Source of the DNA: Streptomyces sp. NRRL F-525
Lineage (GTDB): Bacteria; Actinomycetota; Actinomycetes; Streptomycetales; Streptomycetaceae
Direction of reading: 5' to 3'
Length of the DNA stretch: 64,000 nucleotides
Assembly: GCF_000716605.1 (NCBI RefSeq)
Contig: NZ_JNXE01000010.1
Span: 1 to 64,000 of the forward strand
Shown: piece by piece, positions 15,080 to 23,730 of the stretch
Layout of the letters: the number at the start of each line of letters is the position of its first letter
Numbering within the stretch: position 1 is the first letter of the stretch
Position numbers and translations under genes: made by a program
Notes under the pieces: model-generated
Database searches by the model: none
The model's input: only the letters and a program-made list of their open reading frames with translations
Told to the model about the DNA's origin: nothing

Positions 15080-16285
15080 TCACGTCGGCCGTACGACTTC
15101 CTTGATGCCCCGCGCCGCCAAGTACCCCGCGTCCTCCGCGCGTTCGGCCAGGACGACAGCCGGGCGGACGCCTTCCGTCCGCAGCCGCGTCCACTCCTCG
15201 AAGTACGCCCCTCCCGGCCCGGACACCGAGCGGGTGCCCGGGGTGCAGTCCAACACCAGCGCGGTCTCCCGGAGTTGGACGGTGTGCGGCTCCGCGATCG
15301 CTTCGGCGAAGGCCTCGGCGATGGGCTTGGGACGGCCCGCCGAGTCGAACAGGCCCAGCGTGTACTCGAGTTCGGGGTAGTCGGCGAGCGAGCGGTCCAC
15401 GTCGTGCGAGCACCACCAGGTCACGCCCCAGAGGCCCGCGCACTCGGCCGCGTTGCGCACGGTCGCCCGCGCGAACTCCGGGGCGTCGGCCGCCGGGATG
15501 TGCGGTTCGGGCGCGCCGGTCTCCTGGACCCAGACCGGGCGGGCCGGGTCGGTGGCGTACGCCTTGGCCAACTCCGTTCCGTACTCGGCGAGATGGAGCA
15601 CCTGCGGGGAGCGCGGCCCGTAACGGCGGGCACAGTCACCCGAGAACACCCACGGGTGGACGGTGGTCAGATCACCCTTGCGGGCCGAGGCCTCCGGGGT
15701 GAACGGGTGGTCGTCGCCGTACCAGGCCGCGTCGTACGCGGAGTGCGTGACCAGGCGATCGGCGGGGAGATTCTCCCGCGCGGCGGCCAGCAGGGTGTCG
15801 AGATAGTGGTCCACCTCGGCCACCGTCACCGGGTTGTGCTCCACCAAGTTGTTGAGCTCGTTGCCGAGTTGGAGCCCGATCAGGTTCTGGCGGTCGGCCA
15901 GCGCGCTGCCCAGCGTGCGCATCAGCTCCGCCTGGGCGGTGATCGTCTCCGGGTCGGTGAACACGTTGCGGTGGTGCCAGCTGCGGGTCCACTCCGGGTA
16001 GAAGTCGAAGCTCGACAGATGGCCCTGGACGCCGTCGACGAGGACGTCGAGGCCCGCCTCGCCCGCCAGGTCGACGAGGTGCACCAACTGATCCACGGCG
16101 GTCCGGCGGATCAGCGTGCGGTTGGGCTGGAGCAGCGGCCAGAGATGGAAGATCCGGACGTGGTCCAGGCCGAGCCCGGCTATCTGGGCCAGATCCTCGC
16201 GGGCGTGCGCCGGGTCGAAGTCGTGCCAGGAGTGGAACCAGCCGCGGCGCGGCGTGTAGTTGACGCCGAAGCGGAGCGTAGGAAT
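15080..16285 (-). CDS. GH5-like glycoside hydrolase with apparent ATT start
   Basis: The frame codes for a TIM-barrel hydrolase. The N-terminal strand is LRFGVNYTPRRGWFHSWHDF, the likely acid/base Glu is in GLQLGNELNNLV, and the likely nucleophile Glu is in VWVQETGAPEPHI. Coding similarity clearly begins upstream of the first GTG (16096). Between an in-frame TGA and the conserved LRFGVNY there is no ATG, GTG, TTG or CTG. The only plausible start is ATT at 16285, with GGGGAGG five bases upstream, giving 401 residues. Without an export signal it should act inside the cell on imported oligosaccharides. Substrate could be beta-mannosides or related sugars; this is uncertain. Confidence 0.75.
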   Translation of the reverse strand: MPTLRFGVNYTPRRGWFHSWHDFDPAHAREDLAQIAGLGLDHVRIFHLWPLLQPNRTLIRRTAVDQLVHLVDLAGEAGLDVLVDGVQGHLSSFDFYPEWTRSWHHRNVFTDPETITAQAELMRTLGSALADRQNLIGLQLGNELNNLVEHNPVTVAEVDHYLDTLLAAARENLPADRLVTHSAYDAAWYGDDHPFTPEASARKGDLTTVHPWVFSGDCARRYGPRSPQVLHLAEYGTELAKAYATDPARPVWVQETGAPEPHIPAADAPEFARATVRNAAECAGLWGVTWWCSHDVDRSLADYPELEYTLGLFDSAGRPKPIAEAFAEAIAEPHTVQLRETALVLDCTPGTRSVSGPGGAYFEEWTRLRTEGVRPAVVLAERAEDAGYLAARGIKEVVRPT

Positions 16286-16355
16286 GGGATCCTCCCCAGG
16301 TCCGGTCTTGCCCTGTCTGTGTCATCTGTGTCGTCGGCTCTTGTTCCGCGCGAAT

Positions 16356-16370
16356 GTATCAACCACCATA
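16356..16370. promoter_or_regulatory. TGGTT-type candidate operator between GH5-like and kinase genes
   Basis: GTATCAACCACCATA (reverse TATGGTGGTTGATAC) sits between the divergent GH5-like gene and the sugar kinase gene. It shares the GGTGGTT-N-AT core with sites at 23001, 28052 and 29077 in this island. It lies 8 bases before the kinase start and could control both genes. Confidence 0.45.
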
Positions 16371-16377
16371 GTCAGTG

Positions 16378-17388
16378 ATGAGCAATGATTTGAACCAAGA
16401 ATTCACCGGGGACCTCGTCGTCGGCCTCGACGCCGGCGGCACCCGTACCCGCGCCGTCCTCGCCGCCGCCGAGGACGGGCGCGCGTTCGGCGAGGGCGCG
16501 GCCGGCCCCGGCAACGCCCTGACCGTCCCGGTCCCGCGCCTCACCGACCACCTGGTCGAGGCGATCGGACAGGCCGTCCCCGAGGAGGCACGCGCCCGTG
16601 TTGTCGCCGTGTCCGGCGGCTTCGCCGGCGCCACGGCCGCCTCCACCGAGGACCCGGGACACGTCAACGCCCGCACCGCCCTCACCGCCGCGCTGCGACG
16701 CCTCGGCATCCCCGCCGACCGGATCCGCGTCTGCAGCGACATCGAGGCGGCCTTCGCCTCCGCCCCCGGCACCCCGGCCGACGGCCTCGCCCTGGTCGCA
16801 GGCACCGGCGCGGTCGCCCTGCGCATCACCGACCGCCGCACCACGACCAGCGTGGACGGCGACGGCTGGCTCCTCGGCGACGACGGCAGCGGCTTCTGGA
16901 TCGGCCGGAGCGCGGTACGCGCGGCCCTGCGCATGGCGGACGGACGCGGCCCTACGACCGTGCTGGCCGGGTCCGTCGGCCAGGCACTCGGGGTGCCGGA
17001 CGAGGTCCTGCCCGCCGACGGCGACTGGTCCCGCGCCCGCCGCGAGGCCTACCGCATGCACGTACTCCCCGCCGTGATGGCCGAACTCCCCATCCGCCTC
17101 GCCCGGTTCGCCCCACTGGTGGTCGAGGCGGCGGGGGAGAAGGACACCGTGGCGGAAGGCATCCTCGACGAGGCGGCAGACCAACTGGCCGACACGGTAG
17201 GGGCGTTGGATCCGGGCCCCGGTGAGCGAATCGTCGCCACCGGCGGTCTGCTCGGCCCCGAAGGCCCGCTGACGACCCTCCTCACCGCCCGCCTCCGCAC
17301 CCTCGGCCTCGCCCTCGACTGGGTACCCGACGGCTGCCGGGGCGCGGTCGCCCTCGCCCGACTCGCCTACGACGGTGACACCCGATGA
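16378..17388 (+). CDS. BadF/BcrA-type ATPase, probable N-acetylglucosamine kinase
   Basis: This 336-residue protein starts with the actin-fold phosphate-1 loop VVGLDAGGTRTRAVL. It continues with VCSDIEAAFASAPG and the second phosphate loop VAGTGAVALRI. The segment DGDGWLLGDDGSGFWIGRSA is typical of N-acetylglucosamine kinases of the BadF/BadG/BcrA family. It would phosphorylate amino sugars or hexoses released by the nearby hydrolases. I use ATG 16378; a GTG three bases earlier is equally possible, and neither has a strong ribosome-binding site. Its stop overlaps the next ATG by four bases, coupling it to the GH3 gene. Confidence 0.8.
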   Translation: MSNDLNQEFTGDLVVGLDAGGTRTRAVLAAAEDGRAFGEGAAGPGNALTVPVPRLTDHLVEAIGQAVPEEARARVVAVSGGFAGATAASTEDPGHVNARTALTAALRRLGIPADRIRVCSDIEAAFASAPGTPADGLALVAGTGAVALRITDRRTTTSVDGDGWLLGDDGSGFWIGRSAVRAALRMADGRGPTTVLAGSVGQALGVPDEVLPADGDWSRARREAYRMHVLPAVMAELPIRLARFAPLVVEAAGEKDTVAEGILDEAADQLADTVGALDPGPGERIVATGGLLGPEGPLTTLLTARLRTLGLALDWVPDGCRGAVALARLAYDGDTR

Positions 17389-19685
17389 CCGACCCCACCA
17401 CCCCCGTCTACCGCGACCCCAACGCCCCTATAGGCACGCGGGTTTCCGACCTCCTCGCCCGGATGACCCTGTGCGAGAAGGTCGGCCAGCTCAACCAGCG
17501 GATGTACGGCTGGAATGCCTACCGCGGCACGGCCGAGGGCTACGAACTCACCGACGCCCTCCGCGCCGAGACCGACCGCTTCGCCGGACTCGGCGCGCTC
17601 TACGGCCTGTTCCGCGCCGACGCCTGGTCCGGCGTCGACCACTCCAACGGCCCCGGCTCCCAAGACAGCGCCGCCCTGGCCGAGTTGGTGCAACGCCATG
17701 TCATCGCGAGCAGCCGACTCGGCATCCCGGCGCTGTTCGTCGAGGAGGTACCGCACGGCCACATGGCCCTGGACGGCACGGTCCTCCCGGTCAACCTGGC
17801 CGTCGGCGCCACCTGGGACCCCGACCTGTATGAGCGGGCCGCCGCCCACGCCGCCGCCGAACTCCGTGCCCGTGGCGGCCACCTGGCCCTTGTCTCCGCC
17901 CTGGACATCGCCCGCGACCCCCGCTGGGGCCGCACGGAGGAGTGCTTCGGCGAGGATCCGCACCTCGCCGCCCGCCTCACCGAGGCCCTCGTGAGGGGCA
18001 TGCAGGGCGACATGGCGGCGGGGTCCGCGACCGACCAAGTCCCCGTCGCACACGCGGGGTTCGCGCCGGACAAGGGACCGGTCATCGGAGCCCGCTTCGC
18101 TCCCGACAAAGCCCCCGTCGTCCTCAAGCACTTCGCCGGCCAGGGCGCCACAGTCGGCGGCCGCAACTCCGCCGAGTCCGAGCTCGGCCTCCGCGAACTC
18201 CACGAGATCCACCTCCCCGCCGCCCGCGCCGGAGTCCGCGCAGGTGCCGCCGCCCTCATGTCGGCGTACAACGAGGTCGACGGCCTGCCCTGCTCCGGCA
18301 ACCGCGCCCTGCTGACCCAACTCCTGCGCGACAACTGGGGTTTCGAGGGCCTGGTCATGGCCGACGGCCTCGCCGTGGACCGCCTGGCCCGCATCACCGG
18401 CGACAAGGTCTCGGCGGGCGCACTCGCCCTCAACGCCGGTGTCGACCTGAGCCTGTGGGACGAGGGCTTCACGCATCTGGAGGAGGCGGTCGAGCGGGGG
18501 CTGGTGAGCGAGGAGACCGTCGACGCGGCCGTGGCCCGCGTGCTCCGCCTGAAGTTCCAACTCGGCCTCTTCGAACAGCCCTACGCCACAACCGAGTTGC
18601 CGCCCCCGAACCGAGGCCGGGAACTGAGCACCGCCCTCGCCCGAGCCGCCGTCACCCTCCTCCACAACGACGGCGGAGTCCTGCCCATCCCGGCAACCAC
18701 CTCCCGGATCGCGGTCATCGGCCCCCAATCGGCCACCACCGCACACCAGTTGGGCGACTACACCGCACCCCAGCACCCCGGCACGGGGACCAGCGTCCTC
18801 GACGGCCTACGCCAACTCGCCCCGCCCGGCACCGACATCCGCCACGCCCCCGGCTGCTCCCTCACCGGCGGCGACCTCTCCGGCATCCCCGAGGCGGTCG
18901 CCGCAGCCGCCGCCTCCGACCTGGCGGTGCTGGTGCTGGGCGGCAGCAGCGCCCGGACCCCCGACACGGACTTCGACGCCAACGGGGCGGCACGGAACGC
19001 CGTTTCGGAGATGACCTGCGGCGAGGGGGTGGACCTCGCGGGCCTGAGCCTCGGCCGCGCCCAACTCGCCCTCCTGGACGCGGTCACCGCCACCGGCACA
19101 CCCACGGCGCTCGTCCTGATCCAGGGCCGCCCGCATGTCGTCCCCGAACATGCCGGTGCCCTGCTCACCGCCTGGTACCCCGGCCCGTGGGGCGGCGAGG
19201 CCATCGCCGAGGTCCTGCTCGGCCGAGCCGAACCGACCGGCCGCCTGCCCGTCTCCATCCCTCACTCGGTGGCCCAACTCCCCATCTACTACAACCACAA
19301 GGACACCGAGTACGGCGGTTACGTGGACGCCGATGCCGAGCCGCGCTACTCCTTCGGGCACGGGCTGTCGTACACGAGCTTCGAGTACGGGCCGCCGCGC
19401 GTCGCGGGGAACGCGATCGAGGTCGACGTCACCAACACCGGGAAGCGCCACGGCCGTTCGGTCGTCCAGGTGTACATCCGGCGGCTGCTCACCCCGGTCT
19501 GGCCGCGCACGCTCGAACTGCACGCCTTCCAGGCAGTCGAGTTGGCCCCGGGAGAGGGTCGTAGGGTCGAAATCCCCTTCGGCACCGACCAGTTGGGGCA
19601 GGTCGGTGCCGTGGAGGTGCGGGTCGCGCAATCCGCGCGGGCGGCGCTCGCCGTCGAGCCCGTCGTCGTACGGCTCAGAGCTTGA
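17385..19685 (+). CDS. GH3 beta-glucosidase/xylosidase-type hydrolase
   Basis: This 766-residue protein has full GH3 architecture. A TIM barrel carries DIARDPRWGRTEECFGEDPH, KHFAGQGATVGGRNS and the nucleophile Asp near residue 326 in GLVMADGLAVDRL. Next come the alpha/beta sandwich (ARAAVTLLHNDGGVLPI) and a fibronectin-III-like C-terminal domain (PRYSFGHGLSYTSFEYG). It lacks a signal peptide. Family members release terminal beta-linked glucose or xylose; the nucleophile motif has ADG where many beta-glucosidases have SDW, so specificity is open. It is coupled to the kinase by ATGA and converges on the ABC permease with 18 bases between stops. Confidence 0.85.
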   Translation: MTDPTTPVYRDPNAPIGTRVSDLLARMTLCEKVGQLNQRMYGWNAYRGTAEGYELTDALRAETDRFAGLGALYGLFRADAWSGVDHSNGPGSQDSAALAELVQRHVIASSRLGIPALFVEEVPHGHMALDGTVLPVNLAVGATWDPDLYERAAAHAAAELRARGGHLALVSALDIARDPRWGRTEECFGEDPHLAARLTEALVRGMQGDMAAGSATDQVPVAHAGFAPDKGPVIGARFAPDKAPVVLKHFAGQGATVGGRNSAESELGLRELHEIHLPAARAGVRAGAAALMSAYNEVDGLPCSGNRALLTQLLRDNWGFEGLVMADGLAVDRLARITGDKVSAGALALNAGVDLSLWDEGFTHLEEAVERGLVSEETVDAAVARVLRLKFQLGLFEQPYATTELPPPNRGRELSTALARAAVTLLHNDGGVLPIPATTSRIAVIGPQSATTAHQLGDYTAPQHPGTGTSVLDGLRQLAPPGTDIRHAPGCSLTGGDLSGIPEAVAAAAASDLAVLVLGGSSARTPDTDFDANGAARNAVSEMTCGEGVDLAGLSLGRAQLALLDAVTATGTPTALVLIQGRPHVVPEHAGALLTAWYPGPWGGEAIAEVLLGRAEPTGRLPVSIPHSVAQLPIYYNHKDTEYGGYVDADAEPRYSFGHGLSYTSFEYGPPRVAGNAIEVDVTNTGKRHGRSVVQVYIRRLLTPVWPRTLELHAFQAVELAPGEGRRVEIPFGTDQLGQVGAVEVRVAQSARAALAVEPVVVRLRA

Positions 19686-19703
19686 CGGTTCGAAGCCTGA
19701 CGC

Positions 19704-20588
19704 TCAGAGTTTGACCGCTCCCGCCGACACGCCCTTGTAGAACCAGCGTTGGGTGATGACGAACAGCACCAGCACCGGGATCACGGAGATCACCGAACCC
19801 GCCATCACCACCCGCTGGTCGTAGCCGAACGACGAGCTCTGCAGCCGCGAAAGGCCCAGCGTCAGCGTCATGTGGTCCTCGGAGCGGAGGACGATCAGGG
19901 GCCAGAGGAAGTCGTCCCAGGCGCTGATGAAGGTGTTGATGGTGACCACCATGATCGCGCCCCACGCGGACGGGAGATAGAGGTAGCGGAAGCGCTGCCA
20001 CTCGCTCGCGCCGTCCAGCATCCCGGAGTCCTCGATCTCGCGCGGTACCGCGAGGAACGCGCCGCGCATCAGCAGGACGTTGATCGCGCCGACGAAGCCG
20101 GGCAGCCACACGCCCACCACGTTGTCGACCAGACCCAGGTCGCGGATGCTCAGGAAGAGCGACACCATGATCGACTCGAAGGGGAACATCATCGAGGCGA
20201 CGAGGAGGATCCAGACCGCCCTGCGGCCCTTCCATGCGGGCTTGGAGAGCATGTAGCCGGCGGTGGTGGAGAACAGCAACTGGCTTGCCACCGACAGGAG
20301 TACGACGATCAGGCTGTTCCTGATGTACGTCACCACCGGGACCTGGCTGAAGACCTCGCGGTAGGCGTGCAGGGTCGGGTGGTGGGGCAGCAGGGAGGCG
20401 TTCGCGCCGAAGACGTCCTCACCGGTGCCCTTGAGCGAGGCCAGGAGCTGCCAGATCAGGGGGCCGACCGTGAGGCCCAGGACCATGAGCAACAGCAGGT
20501 AGCGGACGAGGAGTTCGCGGGGGCGGCCGTAGTCGCGCCAACGCGGTGTCAGGCGGCGGGACTTGGGGCGCACGGCGGTCGTCGTCAT
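19704..20588 (-). CDS. Carbohydrate ABC transporter permease (MalG-like)
   Basis: This 294-residue protein has six predicted transmembrane helices. Its EAA loop (EIEDSGMLDGASEWQRFRYL, then YLPSAWG) contacts the ATPase. It belongs to the MalG/CUT1 sugar-permease type. It is the last gene of a binding protein-permease-permease operon and overlaps its upstream partner by ATGA. No ATPase gene lies nearby; Streptomyces CUT1 systems commonly share the ATPase MsiK encoded elsewhere. Confidence 0.9.
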   Translation of the reverse strand: MTTTAVRPKSRRLTPRWRDYGRPRELLVRYLLLLMVLGLTVGPLIWQLLASLKGTGEDVFGANASLLPHHPTLHAYREVFSQVPVVTYIRNSLIVVLLSVASQLLFSTTAGYMLSKPAWKGRRAVWILLVASMMFPFESIMVSLFLSIRDLGLVDNVVGVWLPGFVGAINVLLMRGAFLAVPREIEDSGMLDGASEWQRFRYLYLPSAWGAIMVVTINTFISAWDDFLWPLIVLRSEDHMTLTLGLSRLQSSSFGYDQRVVMAGSVISVIPVLVLFVITQRWFYKGVSAGAVKL

Positions 20589-21598
20589 GACTCGTCCTCC
20601 TTCGTGAGGCGCTGCGCCAGCAGGGTCAGGCCCAGGGTCAGGACGAACAGCGCCACGCTCACCGCCGAGCCGTAGCCCGCGTTGCCGGTGATGGGGTCCA
20701 GGCCGACGTCACGGATGTAGAAGGGCAGCGTGCGGTCGGCGCCGCCGGGGCCGCCGGTGGAGCTGCCGAGCATGTAGATCTCGGTGAACACGCGCAGCGA
20801 ACCGATGCCGGTGAGGGTGCCGACCAGCATCATCGCCTGGCGTACGCCGGGCACGGTGATGTGCCAGAAGCGGCGGGCGGCACCGGCGCCGTCCATGGAG
20901 GCGGCCTCGTGCAGCTCTTTTGGAACGTTCCCGAGGGCGGCCAGGTAGAAGACCATGTACCAGCCGAGGCCCTTCCACAGGGTCAGCCCCATCGCGGAGA
21001 GCAGGATCAGCCACGAGTCGGAGAGGAAGGGGATCGCCGACCGGATCAAGTGGGCTCTCTCCAGCCAGGTGTTGACCAGTCCGTCGTCCGCCAGCAGCCA
21101 CTGCCAGCTCAGTCCGACGACCACGCTGGAGGCGAGCACCGGGGTGTAGAAGGCGGAGCGGAAGAAGCCGATGCCGGGCAGGTTCTTCTCCACCAGGACG
21201 GCCAGCAGGAGGGGCAGCAGCACCATCAGGGGGACGACGATCACGGCGTACAGGACGCTGTTGCGGGTCGCCAGCCAGAAGTCCGAATCACCCATCATCC
21301 GGGTGTAGTTGGAGAGCCCGACGAAGCCCGCGGCGCCGCCGAGCGGCTTGGCGTCCGTGAACGACAGCAGCAGCGTGTTGAGGAACGGGAACACCCCGAA
21401 CACCGCCGCGCAGACGATCGCCGGCGCGGTCCAGAGCCAGGGCAGCCACCAACGGCGGTACAGTGCCGCCCCGTTGGCGCCGGGGGCGGGACCGGGGAGG
21501 GCGGCCCGGGCGAGCTTACGTATGCGGGACGTGCCCGGTGCGGAGACGACGGCCTCCGTACCGGGCACGGTCACCGGCTTCGCGGTCTGCGTCGCCAC
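20585..21598 (-). CDS. Carbohydrate ABC transporter permease (MalF-like)
   Basis: I start this 337-residue protein at GTG 21598, two bases after the stop of the binding-protein gene; the frame reads further back only through that gene. It has an N-terminal cytoplasmic stretch of about 45 residues and six transmembrane helices. The EAA loop is ELHEAASMDGAGAARRFWHI, then TVPGVR. It pairs with the downstream MalG-like protein to form the sugar channel. The tight spacing argues for one polycistronic mRNA from upstream of the binding protein. Confidence 0.9.
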   Translation of the reverse strand: MATQTAKPVTVPGTEAVVSAPGTSRIRKLARAALPGPAPGANGAALYRRWWLPWLWTAPAIVCAAVFGVFPFLNTLLLSFTDAKPLGGAAGFVGLSNYTRMMGDSDFWLATRNSVLYAVIVVPLMVLLPLLLAVLVEKNLPGIGFFRSAFYTPVLASSVVVGLSWQWLLADDGLVNTWLERAHLIRSAIPFLSDSWLILLSAMGLTLWKGLGWYMVFYLAALGNVPKELHEAASMDGAGAARRFWHITVPGVRQAMMLVGTLTGIGSLRVFTEIYMLGSSTGGPGGADRTLPFYIRDVGLDPITGNAGYGSAVSVALFVLTLGLTLLAQRLTKEDES

Positions 21599-21600
21599 CG

Positions 21601-22971
21601 TCAACCAGCCTGCTTCAGCAGCTCGTTGGCCTTCGCCTGGGCGTCCTTCACGGCCTGCGCAGCGCTCTTCTTGCCCTGCATGGCCAGCTGCACCTGGGAG
21701 ACGATCGCGGTCTGCACGGCCGGGGAGATGACGGTCTGGTAGGCCGTGGTCGTCTTGAGCTGGTCGGCGACCAGCTTGCGAGCCTGCGAGAACGGGTCGT
21801 CGCCGCTGACCTTCTGGAAGAACGGGTCGTTCAGCGAGGTGGTCGTGGTCGGGAAGATCACCACGTCCGGGTCCTTGGCCCACGCCGTCTGGTTCTCGGC
21901 GTTGGTGAGGTACTCCGCGAACGCCAGTGCCACGGGGGCGTGTTTGCTGGTCGCGGCGACCGAGATGTACTGCGGGGCGCCGGTGGTGTGCCCGAGCGCG
22001 TCGAAGGGCTGCTGCCCGACCGCCGTCTTGGCGTAGACCGAGGGGCTGTTCTGCTTCACGAACCGCACATAGCTCGGGTTGGTCGAACCGTAGGCGACCT
22101 TGCCCTGCGTGTACGGCGTGGACGGGTCGTTGCTGGAGGACAGCGAGTCCTTCGGCATCGCGCCCTCCTTGTACAGCTTCGCCATCCAGGCGACCCACTG
22201 CGTGGTGCGCGGATCGTCGGCGAACACGGCCGATTTCCCGTCGCTGGAAAGGGTCTTGATGTTCATCTGGTCGAAGTCCGCCGGGATCCGCCAGATCGGA
22301 TTGGCCATCGTCGCGTAGTACTTGCCCTTCGCCGACTTGGCGATCTTCTCGTAGTCGGCGAACAGCCCGAAGATCGTCGTCGGCGGCTTCGCGGGATCGA
22401 TACCGGCCTTCTTCAACAGGTCGGTGTTGTACGTCAGGACGATGCCGCCGGTGTACCAGGGGAGCACGGTGTGCAGCGCGGAGCCCGAGGCGTCCTTGAA
22501 GGTGCTGGACTTCCAGAACGCGGGGACGAACGGCTTGCCGACCGAGGGGTCCTTGACGCCCAGGTTGAGCAGATAGCCGGCCTTCGTCAGTGACGTCGCC
22601 GTCTCCGCGTTGAGGTTGAGGACGTCCGGCAGCGTGCAGGCCTGGGCGTCGGCCACGGTGCGCTGGGTGAAGGTGCTGTCGCCCGGATCGTCGATCCACT
22701 TCACCGACGTACCGAGGTGCGCCTTCTCGAAGGACTTGATGACCCCGTTGAAGAAACTCTCGAAGTCCTTCTTCAAGTTGGTGGTCTGGAAGGTGATGCC
22801 GCCCTTCACGTCGCCGGTGAGCTTCCCGGCCCCGACGTTGCCCTTGTCCACATTGCAGCCGCCCGCGGTGGAGTCGCTGTCGCCCGAGCTGCCGGACAGC
22901 CCGCAGCCGGCGGCCGTCAGGGTCAGGACGATGATCCCCACCATCGATCCGGTCAGTCTTCCTGTGCGCAT
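21601..22971 (-). CDS. Carbohydrate ABC transporter substrate-binding lipoprotein
   Basis: This 456-residue protein starts at ATG 22971, where GGAGG lies six bases upstream; an ATG 18 bases earlier lacks this. The signal peptide ends in the lipobox LTAAGC, so the mature protein is lipid-anchored outside the membrane. The body is a type-1 extracellular solute-binding protein (VLNLNAETATSLTKAGYLLN, TQGKVAYGSTNPSYVRF). Its neighbours (alpha-mannosidase, GH3, GH5-like, hexosaminidase) suggest it captures mannose- or GlcNAc-containing oligosaccharides. A palindromic candidate operator lies 30 bases upstream. Confidence 0.9.
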   Translation of the reverse strand: MRTGRLTGSMVGIIVLTLTAAGCGLSGSSGDSDSTAGGCNVDKGNVGAGKLTGDVKGGITFQTTNLKKDFESFFNGVIKSFEKAHLGTSVKWIDDPGDSTFTQRTVADAQACTLPDVLNLNAETATSLTKAGYLLNLGVKDPSVGKPFVPAFWKSSTFKDASGSALHTVLPWYTGGIVLTYNTDLLKKAGIDPAKPPTTIFGLFADYEKIAKSAKGKYYATMANPIWRIPADFDQMNIKTLSSDGKSAVFADDPRTTQWVAWMAKLYKEGAMPKDSLSSSNDPSTPYTQGKVAYGSTNPSYVRFVKQNSPSVYAKTAVGQQPFDALGHTTGAPQYISVAATSKHAPVALAFAEYLTNAENQTAWAKDPDVVIFPTTTTSLNDPFFQKVSGDDPFSQARKLVADQLKTTTAYQTVISPAVQTAIVSQVQLAMQGKKSAAQAVKDAQAKANELLKQAG

Positions 22972-23000
22972 CGCTGCCCTCCTGAGCATCAGCCAACAGC

Positions 23001-23015
23001 TGGTTCAATTAACCA
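23001..23015. promoter_or_regulatory. TGGTTCAATTAACCA candidate operator upstream of ABC operon
   Basis: TGGTTCAATTAACCA is a near-perfect 15-base palindrome (five-base outer arms TGGTT/AACCA). It is located 30 bases before the binding-protein start, so a bound repressor would overlap the promoter or transcription start. The same TGGTT core recurs upstream of the kinase, mannosidase and SIS genes. A second, weaker GGTGGACCA site lies near 23039. Confidence 0.5.
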
Positions 23016-23100
23016 ACTTCGACTCCGATTGATGAAAAGGTGGACCAGAATTCATCGGAGGTCAATGGGTTCCCGTGTTGCTTTTAGGTTCCGGGAGAGA

Positions 23101-23730
23101 TCAGTGCCGGTGCTCGTGGTCCGGGTGCGCCGGATCGCCAGGGTGCTCATGCCCCACGGCGTACACAACGCCGGCCTTGGCCTGGTCCAACCAACCGAAG
23201 AAAGCCCGTCGTCCGGCGGCTAGCCGCAACTCCCGCGCGACACCCGCACGGGCCTGCTCGTACGGCACGAAGTCCTCCGATGACGCCCCGCCGAACGGGT
23301 CGACACCGCGCCGCAGTGCCTCGGCGGTGAGGAAGCGGTCCCGGTTCCGGTCGTAGTAGTCCCGTACGTCCGCCTCCGCGACCTCCTGCTCGCCCTCCAA
23401 CTCGGCCAGCAGCAGCCGGGCGGCCGGGGAGTGCGCGAGGGCCGCCGCGACGATGCTGCCGAGATCGGCTACGTCCGTCTCGGCGACGGCGAGCACCCGA
23501 TCCGGCGCCACTTCGTCGGGAGGCTCCAACCCCCGCTCGGCGCACGCCCGTTGGGCCAGCTCGTCGATGACCACCACCTGGGTCGCCCACCGCCGCCGCT
23601 GCCGCTCGGCCCGCGCGAGCGCCTCGGGCCGGGTGCCCTCCCGGTCCCGCGCCGGTACGGCGGCCAGCAGTGTGTCCACCCGCCTCTTTGGAACGGTCCT
23701 GCCGCGCACCACGGCCGCGTGCTCCGTCAC
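23101..23730 (-). CDS. Uncharacterised protein with SurA/PpiC-like segment and His-rich tail
   Basis: The GTG at 23730 overlaps the alpha-mannosidase stop (GTGA), giving 209 residues coupled to that enzyme. Most of the protein is charged and helical. EGEQEVAEADVRDYYDRNRD and FLTAEALRRG resemble the chaperone helices of parvulin-type SurA/PpiC proteins, but no isomerase domain follows. The C-terminus ends GHEHPGDPAHPDHEHRH, with six histidines in 17 residues, which could bind a metal. There is no signal peptide. GH38 enzymes need zinc, so a role in folding or metalating the mannosidase is conceivable, but this is speculation. Confidence 0.6.
   Translation of the reverse strand: MTEHAAVVRGRTVPKRRVDTLLAAVPARDREGTRPEALARAERQRRRWATQVVVIDELAQRACAERGLEPPDEVAPDRVLAVAETDVADLGSIVAAALAHSPAARLLLAELEGEQEVAEADVRDYYDRNRDRFLTAEALRRGVDPFGGASSEDFVPYEQARAGVARELRLAAGRRAFFGWLDQAKAGVVYAVGHEHPGDPAHPDHEHRH

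Noticed and set aside
15080..16096. Annotating the GH5-like gene from the GTG at 16096
   Set aside because: This removes about 63 residues that clearly continue the barrel (LRFGVNYTPRRGW and following), so the gene must begin further upstream.
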